Source of the DNA: Metridium senile
Taxonomy: Eukaryota; Cnidaria; Anthozoa; Actiniaria; Metridiidae
DNA length: 64,000 nt
Reading direction: 5' to 3'
Assembly: GCA_949775045.1 (NCBI GenBank)
Contig: OX459105.1
Location: 4,808,556 to 4,872,555, forward strand
Position 1 is the first letter of the stretch; every line of letters begins with the position of its first letter. Both the position numbers and the translations under genes were made by a program. The notes under the pieces were generated by a model. The model did not search any database. It saw only the letters and a program-made list of their open reading frames with translations, and was not told the DNA's origin. Of the stretch, positions 11,096 through 21,973 are shown one piece after another.

Positions 11096-13311
11096 AAGGA
11101 ACGGTTTTATTTTATATGATATCTAGAGTTCAGAGATGTAAATTTACCCCGATGTTTATTGACTGTACGAAACCACTCAAATGGATAAAAAGTCATTTTA
11201 TTCTGATTTTCAATCATTATAATTCAACTTGATTATTTTCGGATTCTTTTGTCATCAACGAATTTCAATTTATTGAATTTTAAAGAAAGTTGGTGAACTG
11301 CACCGCAGTCCTGGCAACGACAAAACTTGACTTTTGTGGTATGGGTATTCGATTTGTTTCCTTTTTGCGTAGTAGGCACATGCGATTCTACTTAAAGCGC
11401 ATTTAATTTCTTTTGTCAACAATCCATAATTTGTAATTATTGCAAACAAACGAACTTGAGACTTGATGTGGTGAGGAAACTAGTGAGAGAAAAAGGAGGA
11501 ACCTGAAAATTATTTATCGTGAAACAGTAAGTATGTATGGTTAATACTGTTTGCTGGTTTCAAAGCTGCAGTGTTTGGTATCTTCTAAAGAAGTTCAAAA
11601 AGATAGGACAGAAAAACAGGTAGTTTGTTTGCCGTTTATTGACTTGTTATAAACCTAACAGAACCTTAGATAGAGTGTATTAGCTAGCGACCTCTTTTTA
11701 AAAGAACCATTCAACCATGCGAATCGAAAAGTAAACTCATCAGTAAATGATGAAATGAATCTGCAGTGTCTCACAGATTTATGTAATATATTTCTACAAC
11801 TTATATCAATAACAGACTGCACTGAATGTACTAAAGTACATTTCATGAATACCACTATATAGTTGTTTACGACGATTATACGTATTAATTATGGAATCTA
11901 GACATATTAAGTTTATATGTTAATACTAAAACAACAGAGAAAAAAAAACCCTCACAGCAGAGCTTACATATTTCGATCAATATCAAACATACCTTAACCC
12001 AAGTCAGCTTGTATCGAGAAATAGCCGTTTGTGGTCAAAATCTTTGATAAAATTTGATTATGTAGTAGCAATGCTCGCCAAGTTTCCACCTGTGGTGTTC
12101 TACTCCGCTAAACTTCTGAATATGGGTGTTGGCTTTGCGTCACGTCCAATCTCGAGCCCAGAGTCACGTCTGGCAGCGGTCTTACGGCGCCCGACATTAG
12201 ACTCTGGGGGAACGGAATTTTCAGCTCCAATTTTGGAGTTCCGGTTTGGAATGCGCATGCTTAGAATATCATAATGATCTGTGGGTTGGGGCATCCTGTG
12301 TTACTTAGTACGTTAATGACATTCAAAATATTATTGACCGAGTAGCATTTTAAATATTTTCTAAGCCAAAATATAAACATTTTCCTCACTAATGAAACAT
12401 TTAAAGTTTAGGAAGGTTTTTTAACGGCCATCAGGATTTATATAATGATATAAAAACGCGTCTAAATCTCCTTCAATTAAGATCGCTTTAACCGTCGATT
12501 TATTTATAGTTTTCCAACGGTTATTAGTTTGCTTTCGTGGTACGATTGACATTTAGTAAATAACTGGATGTCAGAGACCTGAGGATTGTCAAGGTTTAGA
12601 ATAGTTTCAGAGCTTTTACTTCGTCTATTTTTAGTCTGACTATTGTATTTTCAAGGGCCAATCAGCATAAGCAGAGAATTCCGGTCTCCCAGAGTTTTAC
12701 GTTACTCGGCTGGCCAAGAGGAACGAAGGCTCGGGGTTCGAGATTGCGTCACGTCATAGTTGACAAAAAAGACAAAAACTTTGTTCTTCTTTGTTCTAAT
12801 AAAATAAGTACTTATTGACTGAGTAAGAGGGCCGTACGGGAAAATATTTGGCTCGCGGTCATGACGTATGGACCGAGTGCATATGACCCAATTTTTTTAA
12901 TTTAGTTTGATTGATTGAGGAAGCCATTTCGAGTAGCGGGTCCGTACGTGTTTGTACGGACCAGGTGAAAAAGCCGTACGGGGTCCCCATCACGTGACTT
13001 TTTTCGATGGTTTTCTTAAGAGCGCGCGCCGGGCAAAATACGGGTCATATGATAACAGTCGTTAAAAATATATTGTACGTCCACCTATATAGCAAAGTCA
13101 ATTCTATAGTAAATTTTCCAGTGTATTGGTAAAGTAAATTTCACTGATATTATTCTTATAACCTATTAACTGTCATAAAATATGCTAAAAAATAATAGTT
13201 GCGTCTCCCTATATTTCAATCAAAAAATTACAAAAATATAAAATCTCACAGTCACGTGACCAATCACGTGACGACTTTCGGGGCAAAAACTAACACATGA
13301 ACTTACCTGTA
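11096..13311. other. Gene-free stretch with CpG/E-box-rich part
   Basis: No supported ORF. From about 12,100 to 13,280 the sequence is richer in CG, with several cacgtg, gcgtcacgtc and ccgtacgg motifs, unlike the AT-rich surroundings. This could be a regulatory region or a repeat; no gene start is identifiable. Confidence 0.4.
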
Positions 13312-13560
13312 ACACATTTCAGTTAAGATACTTCAATATAGATGAAGATTAGATCAGTTAAATTAAATATTTTGGTGAAGCCTCGCTTCCATGCACACCT
13401 ATTTTAGGGCATGCGCAGTACTCGGTTTCGAGCGCCTATTTTGAATGGCCCCATATCACAAAATGATCGCCTTGGTGAAGTTAGTAATTTGGTCAAGTTT
13501 CATGCTTTTATCACAAAACGAACATTTTTGGTCGTTAGCAGCCGGACTTGTATCTATGTA
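13312..13560. repeat. Inverted repeat, right arm
   Basis: Inverted partner of 10,236-10,560. A tatctatg tandem follows at about 13,552-13,573. If the two arms are termini of one element it would be about 3.3 kb, without any transposase ORF inside. Confidence 0.75.
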
Positions 13561-13828
13561 TCTATGTATCTATCACGTCGCGTTTTGGAAGACACAGGAA
13601 GCCCCAAAAGCCAAAAGGTGGGGATAACCGCTGAAAAGTTGATAGCTCATATTTCACTATTTCCGATTGTTTTGATCGCTCTGCTGTGAATCCGAAATCT
13701 ACGAAAGTTAATCTATATTGAATCATTATTTCAACAATGAAAGCTATTGGAAGTTTTATAGTATTTTGTTTTGGACGGCATACACAGGCATCTGCTCGAG
13801 TCTGGTCAAATTAGGGGTTGTTTATATG

Positions 13829-13940
13829 AAGGCGAGTTGTCCCTGCTAGCCGGGATAACTCTATTGTTTTGATTCCCCCGGGGAATACAAAACAAAAGAG
13901 TTATCCCGGCTAGCAGGGTCAACTCGCTTTCATATAACGT
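13829..13940. repeat. Strong hairpin upstream of the CR1-like LINE
   Basis: Near-perfect inverted arms (ccctgctagccgggataact / agttatcccggctagcaggg) around a loop containing ttcccccgggg. The flanking phrase aggggttgtttatat is matched in inverted form just after the LINE tail (25,496-25,512), so the LINE may have landed inside an older inverted-repeat element. Confidence 0.7.
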
Positions 13941-14109
13941 CAACAAGAAACCTTCAAATAATATTACACAATCGTCTATAAACAACCATGGTAACAATGG
14001 AAATAGTGTTAATCGTATACCCGTGCATATTTCTAGTAGAATACACAATGATAGCCACTGGTCGATGCTCAACAAACAAAATACTTGTTATTCTAATCTA
14101 ATCACAGTC

Positions 14110-15274
14110 CACGGACTCCTTTTGTTCCTACTTCAAAACCATGTAGAGCAATTAATTTTTGTCTCTTAAACGCTAGATCCATTAACAATAAAGCGTCAAT
14201 CCTGAATGACTTTGTCGTTGAACATAAAATCGATGTTATGGTTGTAACTGAAACCTGGCTAAACAAGAATGACTCAAACAATTCTACGGTGATAAATGAA
14301 CTGACACCTACTGGATATTCCTTTAAGCATTTAGCAAGAGGGGAAAAAAAGGCGGCGGGATTGGTATCCTTTACAAGAAACAACTGACGCTTAAAACAAC
14401 AGCCCAAGATAAATATAAATCTTTTGAATACATGGATCTATTGATAAAATCTAATGCCAAAACAATAAGAATGCTGACTGCCGTTTACAGACCACCGCCT
14501 TCAAATAAAAACAATCTGACTACACAAATGTTTTTCTTTGAATTTACAACTTTTCTCGAAAAGTTAGCAACTGATAGTAAGGAAGTTATTATTTGCGGAG
14601 ATTTCAATTTTCACATAGATGATCAAAACGATACAAATGCTGTAAAATTCCTTCAGATGCTTCATTCATTTGACTATGTTCAACATGTTAATGAATCTAC
14701 ACACAAAAATGGACATATTTTAGATCTACTTATTACTCGATCAGAGGATAATCTCATACATAAAACAATAGTTTCTCCTCCCATCATTTCAGATCATGGA
14801 GCTATCCACTGCAAAATTATGATCGCAAAACTACCTTTCCCGAAAAAGGAAATAAAATACAGAAATTTAAAACGTATTAACATGACCGAGCTTCGAAACG
14901 ATTTACATAATTCAAGCCTCTTTACTGATGATGTAGCATCCAACGATACAGCTGATAAACTGGTAAACAAATATAACAACACCTTATCTACAATCCTAGA
15001 CAAGCATGCTCCTATCAAAGAAAGAGTCATCACTTTACGCCCGGTCAGCCCCTGGTACACAGAAGAGATAAGAAAACTTAAAGCAGAAAGACGCAAATTA
15101 GAACGACGTTGGCGTATGACCAAACTAACAGTTGACAAAGAAATATACATCCAGCACTGTAAGTCTATTAATAATGCAATACGTAAAGCGAAGGCTAAAT
15201 ATTATTCAGAAATGATCATTGACCTAGAAAGTGATCAGAAAGCTCTTTTCAAATCACTAGATTCCTTTTTTAAA
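14110..15274 (+). pseudogene. CR1/L2-like LINE: endonuclease domain
   Basis: Endonuclease/exonuclease/phosphatase domain of a non-LTR retrotransposon. Landmarks are NARSINNKAS, VVTETWL, AVYRPP, ICGDFNFHID (catalytic Asp/Asn) and SDHGAI near the end, then the Lys/Arg-rich linker to the RT. A frameshift near the A-run at about 14,342-14,349 splits the early part from the main ORF starting near 14,432. The frame is cut at AGT (15,275-15,277) by the DIRS-order insertion and resumes in frame at 22,142. Confidence 0.85.
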
Positions 15275-15343
15275 AGTAATCTATTTCATAACACTCTCCT
15301 TCATGTTCAGTTGAAATAAGGAATGGGTAAAAATATTGAATCA
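15275..15343. repeat. DIRS split direct repeat B2
   Basis: 69 bp, the same length and near-identical to B1 at 15,599-15,667. Forms the outer 3' end of the element, abutting the LINE. Confidence 0.88.
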
Positions 15344-15347
15344 GCGG

Positions 15348-15378
15348 CCAAAGGCAAACTATAGCAATTTGCCTTTGG
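15348..15378. other. Hairpin inside the DIRS 3' end
   Basis: 11-bp perfect stem ccaaaggcaaa / tttgcctttgg with a 9-nt loop, in the roughly 90 bp that separate A2 from B2 and are absent at the A1 end. Possible recombination or 3'-end signal; role unknown. Confidence 0.55.
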
Positions 15379-15433
15379 TGGCGGGTCCACACGACCACGC
15401 GAGACATGTCGGGGTGGGAGGGTGGGTCGTTTT

Positions 15434-15601
15434 TAGTGGGTCCGCCTCGCTGATCAATCAACTGAACGAGCGGAGAGTGTTCTCTCGCATTTATAATGCC
15501 CCTCTACATTCCACACGGGCCTATTCTATCCGTATTCCATCGTGTATAAACAATAATTCTATTATTTCATCTTCGCATCTCATTAGAGTATTAAGAATAG
15601 T
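15434..15601. repeat. DIRS split direct repeat A2
   Basis: 168 bp, near-identical to A1 at 21,974-22,141. Abuts B1 through the shared agt, as expected of a junction copied from a circular intermediate. Confidence 0.88.
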
Positions 15602-15667
15602 AATCTATTTCATAACACTCTCCTTCATGTTCAGTTGAAATAAGGAATGGGTAAAAATATTGAATCA
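15599..15667. repeat. DIRS split direct repeat B1
   Basis: 69-bp internal copy of B2, located 3' of the recombinase gene. Confidence 0.88.
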
Positions 15668-15802
15668 CGCTACCTAGGTCTATCTATGCATTATTTGTAA
15701 TTATACCACATTTTACACTGATATCATCTCATACCAGAATACCCCAATCCTCATATCCCCTATCCTTTAAAAAACCCAAAGCTATAACTCTCCTGGGCTG
15801 TC

Positions 15803-17146
15803 TCATTTTTTCCTTTTATTCGTGGTTTCCATTGGGAAAGCGCTCACAAAACGTTTCAGTTCATTAATGTCTTGCCATGGTTGGATAGTATCTACTGTTC
15901 CACTTGACGCTAGCTTGCCCGACGCACCCGATGGGTTTAACACCTTAGCTAACTGTAAATAATACAATGCAGTGTGGCGACGATTCCACCCAACATGATC
16001 CATGATTTCGGAGAGATCTGCACCTGTCAGAGCTAAGGTGATGGCGCATCCAGATCTAAAGCCATGTAGTGTTTCACCTTCATTTATACCCATCTCATCG
16101 AGGTATCCCTTTAATCGAGCTTCAGCTGTTGATGATGTCAGCGGAGCGTCTACAATGCCCTGCGCTGACGTTGTCGGCCGGAACAGATAGCCCCGGGTAA
16201 GATCAACGCACATTTGCCTGGCAATATCTATATATTGTTCAATAGCCCTTATAGGGCAGATAGCAGTTTGAGGGTTTCTTCTAATTCCGAAAACATTCTG
16301 ATCTCCGTCTCGTAATGTTTTACCCCATATGTGGTTGAATAGTAACCCATCATCGTTTGGGAAGCGTAAGATTTCCGGGACTTTCACTCGACCCAGATCC
16401 CCTGGTCGGTCCCCACTAAAGAAAGCTGTCTTGAAGTAAGCCTGATCACGTGCAGTTATAAATCGCTCTATGGGTTTATTCACCTTCTCCAATTTACGTT
16501 GTAAATGTAGTGACAATTGCGTAAGCTTGTCGACAAAGAAAGGCGTTGCTTGCTTCAGTGTAACTCTAGCCTGGAGCTGTTCCGCAGTAACTAAACGAAG
16601 ATAGTCTTTAAAGCATTTGTCCGCTGCTGGATTCCCTAGCCCTAATCTCTTATCCCATTCTCCATCTCGACCCATCGTATGGAAAATTGCCCTCAGTTTG
16701 CCGATATATGAATCCACAGTCTTATAAGATAGGCGCATTGGACAACCACAAGGGTGTTTTCCTTTATCTCCAATAAATTGACAACTATTTATGTGTACTT
16801 GCGTTCTACCATTGCGGTCCTTATAGATTAAGAAACGGCATATGTCCCGTGGGGTTAAAGTAGCAAGGGTTACGTTTCCTTGCAACGCCGCTACAAACTC
16901 TTCAAGCTCTTTTTGTAATGAATCCTTTTGTTTCGCATAGCTGGTGGCGCGATCGTAATTCAAAAGTTGCTGTAGCCGCTCATCGATGACATCCAAATCT
17001 ATATCTACGTGATCCACCCTTTGCCAAGATATCACCTTTCTCTTATATCCACAGCGCTGGCAAAAACGAAAGTCCACGTCATTTGCGTGGCTACATTTTG
17101 GGCATCGTACTGAAGGGGTAAATAATTTTGCCACCATGGGAAGGTC
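15803..17146 (-). CDS. DIRS-element tyrosine recombinase
   Basis: 444 residues from ATG at 17,137. It would catalyse integration of the element's circular DNA. The N-terminus has a four-Cys zinc ribbon (CPKCSHANDVDFRFCQRCG, about residues 13-31). The C-terminal catalytic domain shows HGFRSG (His-x-x-Arg), a downstream HVGW (His/Trp box) and the probable nucleophile in ALYYLQL, plus an upstream Arg near DRPGDLGRVK. Length is normal for the family and the frame is intact. Just upstream, a phase-0 acceptor (ttgtattgtag, exon from 17,146) suggests the ORF is reached by splicing from the common 5' exon. Confidence 0.88.
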   Translation of the reverse strand, partial: DLPMVAKLFTPSVRCPKCSHANDVDFRFCQRCGYKRKVISWQRVDHVDIDLDVIDERLQQLLNYDRATSYAKQKDSLQKELEEFVAALQGNVTLATLTPRDICRFLIYKDRNGRTQVHINSCQFIGDKGKHPCGCPMRLSYKTVDSYIGKLRAIFHTMGRDGEWDKRLGLGNPAADKCFKDYLRLVTAEQLQARVTLKQATPFFVDKLTQLSLHLQRKLEKVNKPIERFITARDQAYFKTAFFSGDRPGDLGRVKVPEILRFPNDDGLLFNHIWGKTLRDGDQNVFGIRRNPQTAICPIRAIEQYIDIARQMCVDLTRGYLFRPTTSAQGIVDAPLTSSTAEARLKGYLDEMGINEGETLHGFRSGCAITLALTGADLSEIMDHVGWNRRHTALYYLQLAKVLNPSGASGKLASSGTVDTIQPWQDINELKRFVSAFPMETTNKRKK

Positions 17147-17329
17147 CTACAATACAACGTATTAAATAACAAGTTATTTTCTTTATTCTTATGTTGTTAC
17201 ACACTAGTAATTATTTATCATAAATATACAATGATATGCAAAAATATTGTTATTGTCTTCGTTATTCTCTGATTACCCGACGATTGTCCTACACTGTCTA
17301 CATACATATATACCAAATCGGGTTCTGCA

Positions 17330-19585
17330 TTATAATGGTTTAAAAGCAAACGCCCAAAGATCTCCTTGTAGGGATTTATGCGGGACCCAACCGTTCTTGG
17401 AGGGAGCGAGAATAGCTTTCTCATCACCTTTTGCGGCAAGTTTATGTTTCTTAGTTGATTTGCACCATAATAAGGGCCACCAAAACTTCCTGGGATAAAC
17501 ATCCAAAACTACCACTGTGCAACTTAGTGAATATTCCTGAAGGAGAGACAACACTGGCCCGACCAGAGCCAGAGGCGGAAACACATAAGGTCGTTTCAAA
17601 ATACTACCACGCTGGGCTAGATTTTGAGCAAAAACATTAACGCCAGACGAACCTGGAGACGGCCAAGGAGTAAAATGGGGGAGGTCTTGGCCGGATCTGT
17701 TCTTCATCACATTGGAATCCAATGACATCAAATCACATGTATGTCCCTCTTTCTCCCCAAAGATGTTCTCCACATATCGCCACGTGTTATATGCTAGCCG
17801 ACTGTCAAGCATCGAAATTCGGCGAGATGGAAAATCGGCTGGATTAGCACTGCTTGGGACGTAAAGCAGCTGGAGTAACACGTTCAACCTCACAGTGGTG
17901 TGGAAAAGCTTCTTGAGAGCTGTGTTTAAGGGTGCACTCCTACCTCCTTGGTTATTCCATGCGTTTATTACAACCTGACTGTCCACCATCGCGTCTACCC
18001 TGGCATTTCGTAAAACATCTTCACATGAACATAACAGCTTATCAATTGCTATGGCCTCCTTAACGGCAATATCCCACCCTTTTTCTTCTGCAGACCAATA
18101 ATCTGATATCTCTTTCTGTACAGGAGAAAGGATATTTGCACCCCAACCATATGATGAGGCATCCGTCGCTACCCTGACTTGGATGTGTCGTTCGTTCTTC
18201 CATGGGAAAGGTGCGTCCCATGTTTCTAGAAATAGCCAATATTGAATTTCCTCCTTTAGTTTGCCTTCCAAACGAAGGGGCTTGCATGATCGAAGACCTT
18301 TTGAGATAGCTCTATTCATCTCTCTTGTAAAGAGTTTTGCTGCCGGGACTGCGAGAGCGAGCGATACACATTTCCCCACAAGACGCTGAAGAGTTTTGAC
18401 GTTCACGGTATGTGCTGTAAGGACGGTTTTAACCAGTAATATAAATTTACGTCGTTTTTCAGGTATCAAACGAAAACATTGTTCCTGAGAGTCTACCAGA
18501 AAACCGAGGTACGGTACTTTTCTTTGAGGTATTAGTATAGACTTCGCAAGACCCAGGAAATAACCAAGCTGTATTAGGTAAAAAGCCACCAAGAATAAGG
18601 CTGACTCGGCTGCAGACCGCATACGATCCTCATGATTCGTCATGGTCGCATATACCCCTGTATCAAATGGAACTTGTAATTGTCCATTATGCCTGTCATC
18701 GATATAAAGTGAACAAGGAACACCAATTGATCGAAAATAATTAGTGGCCATCAATCCAGTCGTATTATATATGTACGGGGAGATTTTCCACCCAAATGGG
18801 ATAGTATTATAGGAGAAATACCATCCCCCCCACTGCATACCAAAGAAAGTACGGCTGTCGTCTGTTAGCATTATATGATCGTATCCGGATTTGTCGTCCA
18901 ACACCGTCTGAAACGAATCCTTGTCCACGTAGCGAGGTACGTCGCTTAGTTTGTCCAACGTGAACGGCTTGTCTTGCATCCATAAATTGACGTATCTCGC
19001 GTCTAGGCAGAGACGTGGTTTCGATGGTTCGACTGTCAGTGGGAGGACAATATGTGGCGCTTCTACCTCTCCTACCCTCCCAAGTAAAGATATTGCTCCT
19101 GTTTTCATCCGGTCAAGAAGCGTAGACTGTATGTATTCTGTAAATGGCTTACACGATGCGTTATTCTTGAATATCCTTGTTGGCGGGCGATCAGAATCAT
19201 AATCTATACCCTTAAAAGTACCTTTAAAACGTCGGAAGAACGACCAGACAGATACCTTGTTTCTGATCCATTCAAGGACTTCATCCTGGCTCGCCCCAGA
19301 ACACTTTTGTGCTAACGCTTCCCATTGTGTTTCATGTGCATGTAACTCCCCCGCTTTAAAACATTTTGGATCCCGGAAGCATAAATTTGTTACTCTACCA
19401 CCAGCTTCTCCCTTTTGTACTAATATGACCCTCCTATCTATCTCATCATTTGCTGTCATTTCATCTGCGACTGTAACGGGACTTCCCTGATAATCCACCC
19501 AACTTATCACATTCTTTTCTTGTTCTTCTCCCATTAGACGTCTATCAAATTTAACATTCTTTTCCCATTGAGGGAATTGCACACC
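17330..19585 (-). CDS. DIRS-element reverse transcriptase / RNase H (with methyltransferase-like tail)
   Basis: About 750 residues. RT: the LDDKSGYDHI block, the IPFGWKISP block and the catalytic box CSLYIDDR. RNase H follows: VATDASSYGWGANI, AVKEAIAIDKLL, VDSQVVINAWNNQGG and PSSANPADFPSR. The C-terminus (about residues 640-750) with VFPPLALVGPVL and RKFWWPLL resembles the methyltransferase-like region of DIRS/PAT elements. There is no ATG at the start of the frame. Instead a strong acceptor (ttccttatcctag) opens the exon at 19,585 in phase 0; the first internal ATG is at 19,534. Confidence 0.88.
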   Translation of the reverse strand, partial: GVQFPQWEKNVKFDRRLMGEEQEKNVISWVDYQGSPVTVADEMTANDEIDRRVILVQKGEAGGRVTNLCFRDPKCFKAGELHAHETQWEALAQKCSGASQDEVLEWIRNKVSVWSFFRRFKGTFKGIDYDSDRPPTRIFKNNASCKPFTEYIQSTLLDRMKTGAISLLGRVGEVEAPHIVLPLTVEPSKPRLCLDARYVNLWMQDKPFTLDKLSDVPRYVDKDSFQTVLDDKSGYDHIMLTDDSRTFFGMQWGGWYFSYNTIPFGWKISPYIYNTTGLMATNYFRSIGVPCSLYIDDRHNGQLQVPFDTGVYATMTNHEDRMRSAAESALFLVAFYLIQLGYFLGLAKSILIPQRKVPYLGFLVDSQEQCFRLIPEKRRKFILLVKTVLTAHTVNVKTLQRLVGKCVSLALAVPAAKLFTREMNRAISKGLRSCKPLRLEGKLKEEIQYWLFLETWDAPFPWKNERHIQVRVATDASSYGWGANILSPVQKEISDYWSAEEKGWDIAVKEAIAIDKLLCSCEDVLRNARVDAMVDSQVVINAWNNQGGRSAPLNTALKKLFHTTVRLNVLLQLLYVPSSANPADFPSRRISMLDSRLAYNTWRYVENIFGEKEGHTCDLMSLDSNVMKNRSGQDLPHFTPWPSPGSSGVNVFAQNLAQRGSILKRPYVFPPLALVGPVLSLLQEYSLSCTVVVLDVYPRKFWWPLLWCKSTKKHKLAAKGDEKAILAPSKNGWVPHKSLQGDLWAFAFKPL

Positions 19586-19748
19586 CTAGGATAAGGAAAA
19601 GGCATTAAAATGGAAAAAAGAAAAGGAAAATCCCGCACAGTCAGCAGCGAAATGACAGCATTGACCCAGTTAAACCGGGGGGGTTATTTTAGATACCCTT
19701 TTTCAATACTGCTAAAACTCTGTGACTGTCACCAATAAAACACGCAAT

Positions 19749-19749
<1 letters not shown>

Positions 19750-19792
<43 letters not shown>

Positions 19793-19793
19793 G
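19750..19793. repeat. (TTG)n microsatellite
   Basis: About 14 uninterrupted ttg units between the Gag and RT coding blocks of the DIRS-order element. Confidence 0.95.
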
Positions 19794-19909
19794 CTTTTAT
19801 TGTTATGTTAGATCAAATACAATGTATCATAATCGACTACAAATCCTTTTATTTTCATATTCATAACCCTTTGCCAGTCCGGTAATTATTAACGTAATTT
19901 ACAATAGTA

Positions 19910-20449
19910 CTAATTATCGCCCTTGCCCTTTATAGCATCATTAGTAGACGTTGACGCTCCCTGCATGTCTTTCTTTCTTAGCTCGCAATTGAACTTTATA
20001 TGGCCAACTTTACCACAATAGAAGCATCGACGGTCCGCCGATCCTTGCCAAGTATTCGCCATCCTATTAGGATACCTGCGGTATGGTGCTGGCCTTGCTT
20101 CTGCCCGATTGTTGGACTGCTTATTGTACTCTTTTTCTACTTTCCTGAGCACATCTAACACCTTCTCATGGTCTTTGTCTCCCACCAAGCGTAGTAACAA
20201 ATGGCGGAATTGTTCCTTCGGGATGTCGATCTTCGCACGAGCGGTCTGGTAGGCCACTTTGTAAAAATTGGCTTTTTCATGCTTGTTATCATGTGCGGCC
20301 CCTTGTAGTGTGTCCAACATCTCTAGTGCTTCATATTTATTAAATTCCAATAAAGGGCGCGAAATATAGTTTGTGATTTTTCTCGCAACATCCTCTACCG
20401 AAGGCTTTCTGAGTGAAGACATCAATTCTTGTAATTCTTTTTTCAATTT
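19910..20449 (-). CDS. DIRS-element Gag, exon 2 (zinc knuckle)
   Basis: About 179 residues, mostly helical and charged, ending in a CCHC zinc knuckle, CFYCGKVGHIKFNC, typical of nucleic-acid-binding Gag proteins. No ATG is near the start. A strong acceptor (tttgttgtttttctag) opens the exon at 20,449 in phase 0, matching the phase-0 donor of exon 1 at 21,800. It lies 5' of the RT block, as usual for Gag. What I infer is the splice; what I see is the ORF, the knuckle and the signals. Confidence 0.8.
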   Translation of the reverse strand, partial: KLKKELQELMSSLRKPSVEDVARKITNYISRPLLEFNKYEALEMLDTLQGAAHDNKHEKANFYKVAYQTARAKIDIPKEQFRHLLLRLVGDKDHEKVLDVLRKVEKEYNKQSNNRAEARPAPYRRYPNRMANTWQGSADRRCFYCGKVGHIKFNCELRKKDMQGASTSTNDAIKGKGDN

Positions 20450-21799
20450 CTAGAAAAACAACAAATGAAGGTACTTATGAGTCCCGTGCCATCCGCTGCA
20501 TAACTACATATCATAAATCCTTTAGTATTACAATTTATAAATGTATGTAACAAATTTTCATCACTTCAGTTGTCAGTAGGTATAAATATCCCCGTACCTT
20601 TACACTATGTAACTCACTAATTATTCAGGTCAAACTACATTCCGTCCTTACTACCCGAAAACATAGGAAATACTTCACTTCCCTATACTCAATTATAGTC
20701 ATCCAACGATTCATAATTTAATCTACTTCCTTGTGCGCGGGAATATTTCAATTCTGTACGTGTACTATGTAATCCTAGTCATTCAAAAAACACACACCGA
20801 AGCAATCATTCTACACTTGTCTCCTCCCTGTGCGCGGGATAATTATTACTTTTATAAGTACTATTATAGTCATCCAACGAACACCCGCCGAAACGAAAGA
20901 ATTATTAATCTACAATAGCCTGCCTCCCTGTACACGGGAAAATCATCACTTGTCTATACTATTATAGTCATCCAACGAACACTCGCCGAAGGAATCATTC
21001 TACAATAGCCTGCCTCCCTGTACACGGGAAAACCATTCACTTTTATATACTATTATAGTCATCCAACGAACACTCGCCAAAGGAATCATTCTACAATAGC
21101 CTGCCTCCCTGTACGCGGGAAAATCATTACTTTTATATACTATTATAGTCATCCAACGAACACTCGCCGAAGGAATCATTCTACAATAGTCTGCCTCCCT
21201 GTACACGGGAAAATCATCACTTTTATATACTATTATAGTCATCCAACGAACACTCGCCGAAGGAATCATTCTACAATAGTCTGCCTCCCTGTACACGGGA
21301 AAATCATTACTTTTATGTACTATTATAGTCATCCAACGAACACTCGCCGAAGGAATCATTCTACAATAGTCTGCCTCCCTGTACACGGGAAAATCATCAC
21401 TTTTATATACTATTATAGTCATCCAACGAACACTCGCCGAAGGAATCATTCTAAAATAGTCTGCCTCCCTGTACGCGGGAATTGTTCTTTTATTTTAGAT
21501 AAACCGGCTTATAAACCCGATTATAAAATAAGCTAAACTCTAGTTACGAGTAAATTACTATCTTAAGCGTTACCCACGTGCACGATGCTTGTTGAAGGCA
21601 TGCACTCAAGCTTATCAGGAATATGCAAATACATTTAGTTAAGAATAATCTTTGTTCATCTGAATAGTCCGTTGATTTAGAATAGCGCTTCATGTAGAAA
21701 TTTATAATAAAATTACTCGATTCAGTCCTTAATAAACTAAGATACATTAACGAGTCAACTTGTACCGTAAAACTTGGTTTTAAAATGTAATATATTTAC
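20450..21799 (-). other. Probable intron of the DIRS element's 5' gene
   Basis: Donor GAG|gtaaat at 21,800/21,799 and acceptor ttttctag at 20,450 delimit 1.35 kb. Most of it is a 90-bp minisatellite. The stretch 21,490-21,799 otherwise holds nothing recognisable. Confidence 0.6.
20692..21490. repeat. 90-bp minisatellite
   Basis: About nine tandem copies of a 90-bp unit, degenerate at the low-coordinate end and 95% or better alike by eye at the other. Core phrases: gcctccctgtacacggg, atagtcatccaacgaacac and ccgaaggaatcattcta. Because 90 is divisible by 3, one frame stays open and repeats a 30-residue unit; this is a by-product of the period, not evidence of coding. Confidence 0.92.
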
Positions 21800-21940
21800 C
21801 TCAAGCTCTACTTGAGCCGCTGCTGGCTGAGCTTGGCCCTGGGCGGCTGCTTCGATGGCATTTTGAGCTTGCGGAGCTGGTGGTTCGGCTTCGCCTACTG
21901 CTGCGGGAACTTGTATCTCTCCAACTTCTTCGTCGGACAT
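21800..21940 (-). CDS. DIRS-element shared 5' exon (acidic, Ala/Pro/Gln-rich leader)
   Basis: 47 codons from ATG at 21,940 (MSDEEVGEIQVP...) to a donor GAG|gtaaat, phase 0. The peptide is acidic then Ala/Pro/Gln-rich with no known domain. The ORF extends further upstream without ATG into the A1 repeat. Its phase fits the acceptors before Gag exon 2 (20,449), RT (19,585) and recombinase (17,146), so one leader could be joined to each by alternative splicing. Confidence 0.55.
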
Positions 21941-21973
21941 TTCTCGCGTGGTCGAGTTTTCTACAAAGTTGTC

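Noticed and set aside
12029..12294. Overlapping 64-81-residue ORFs on both strands
   Set aside because: Mirror ORFs of a locally CG-rich stretch with no domain or splice context.
21000..21449. 149-residue ORF with 30-residue repeats
   Set aside because: The 90-bp period keeps one frame open; it lies in the inferred intron and has no domain.
20692..21490. CRISPR-like regular repeats
   Set aside because: The whole 90-bp unit is repeated, with no variable spacers, inside a eukaryotic retrotransposon. It is a minisatellite.
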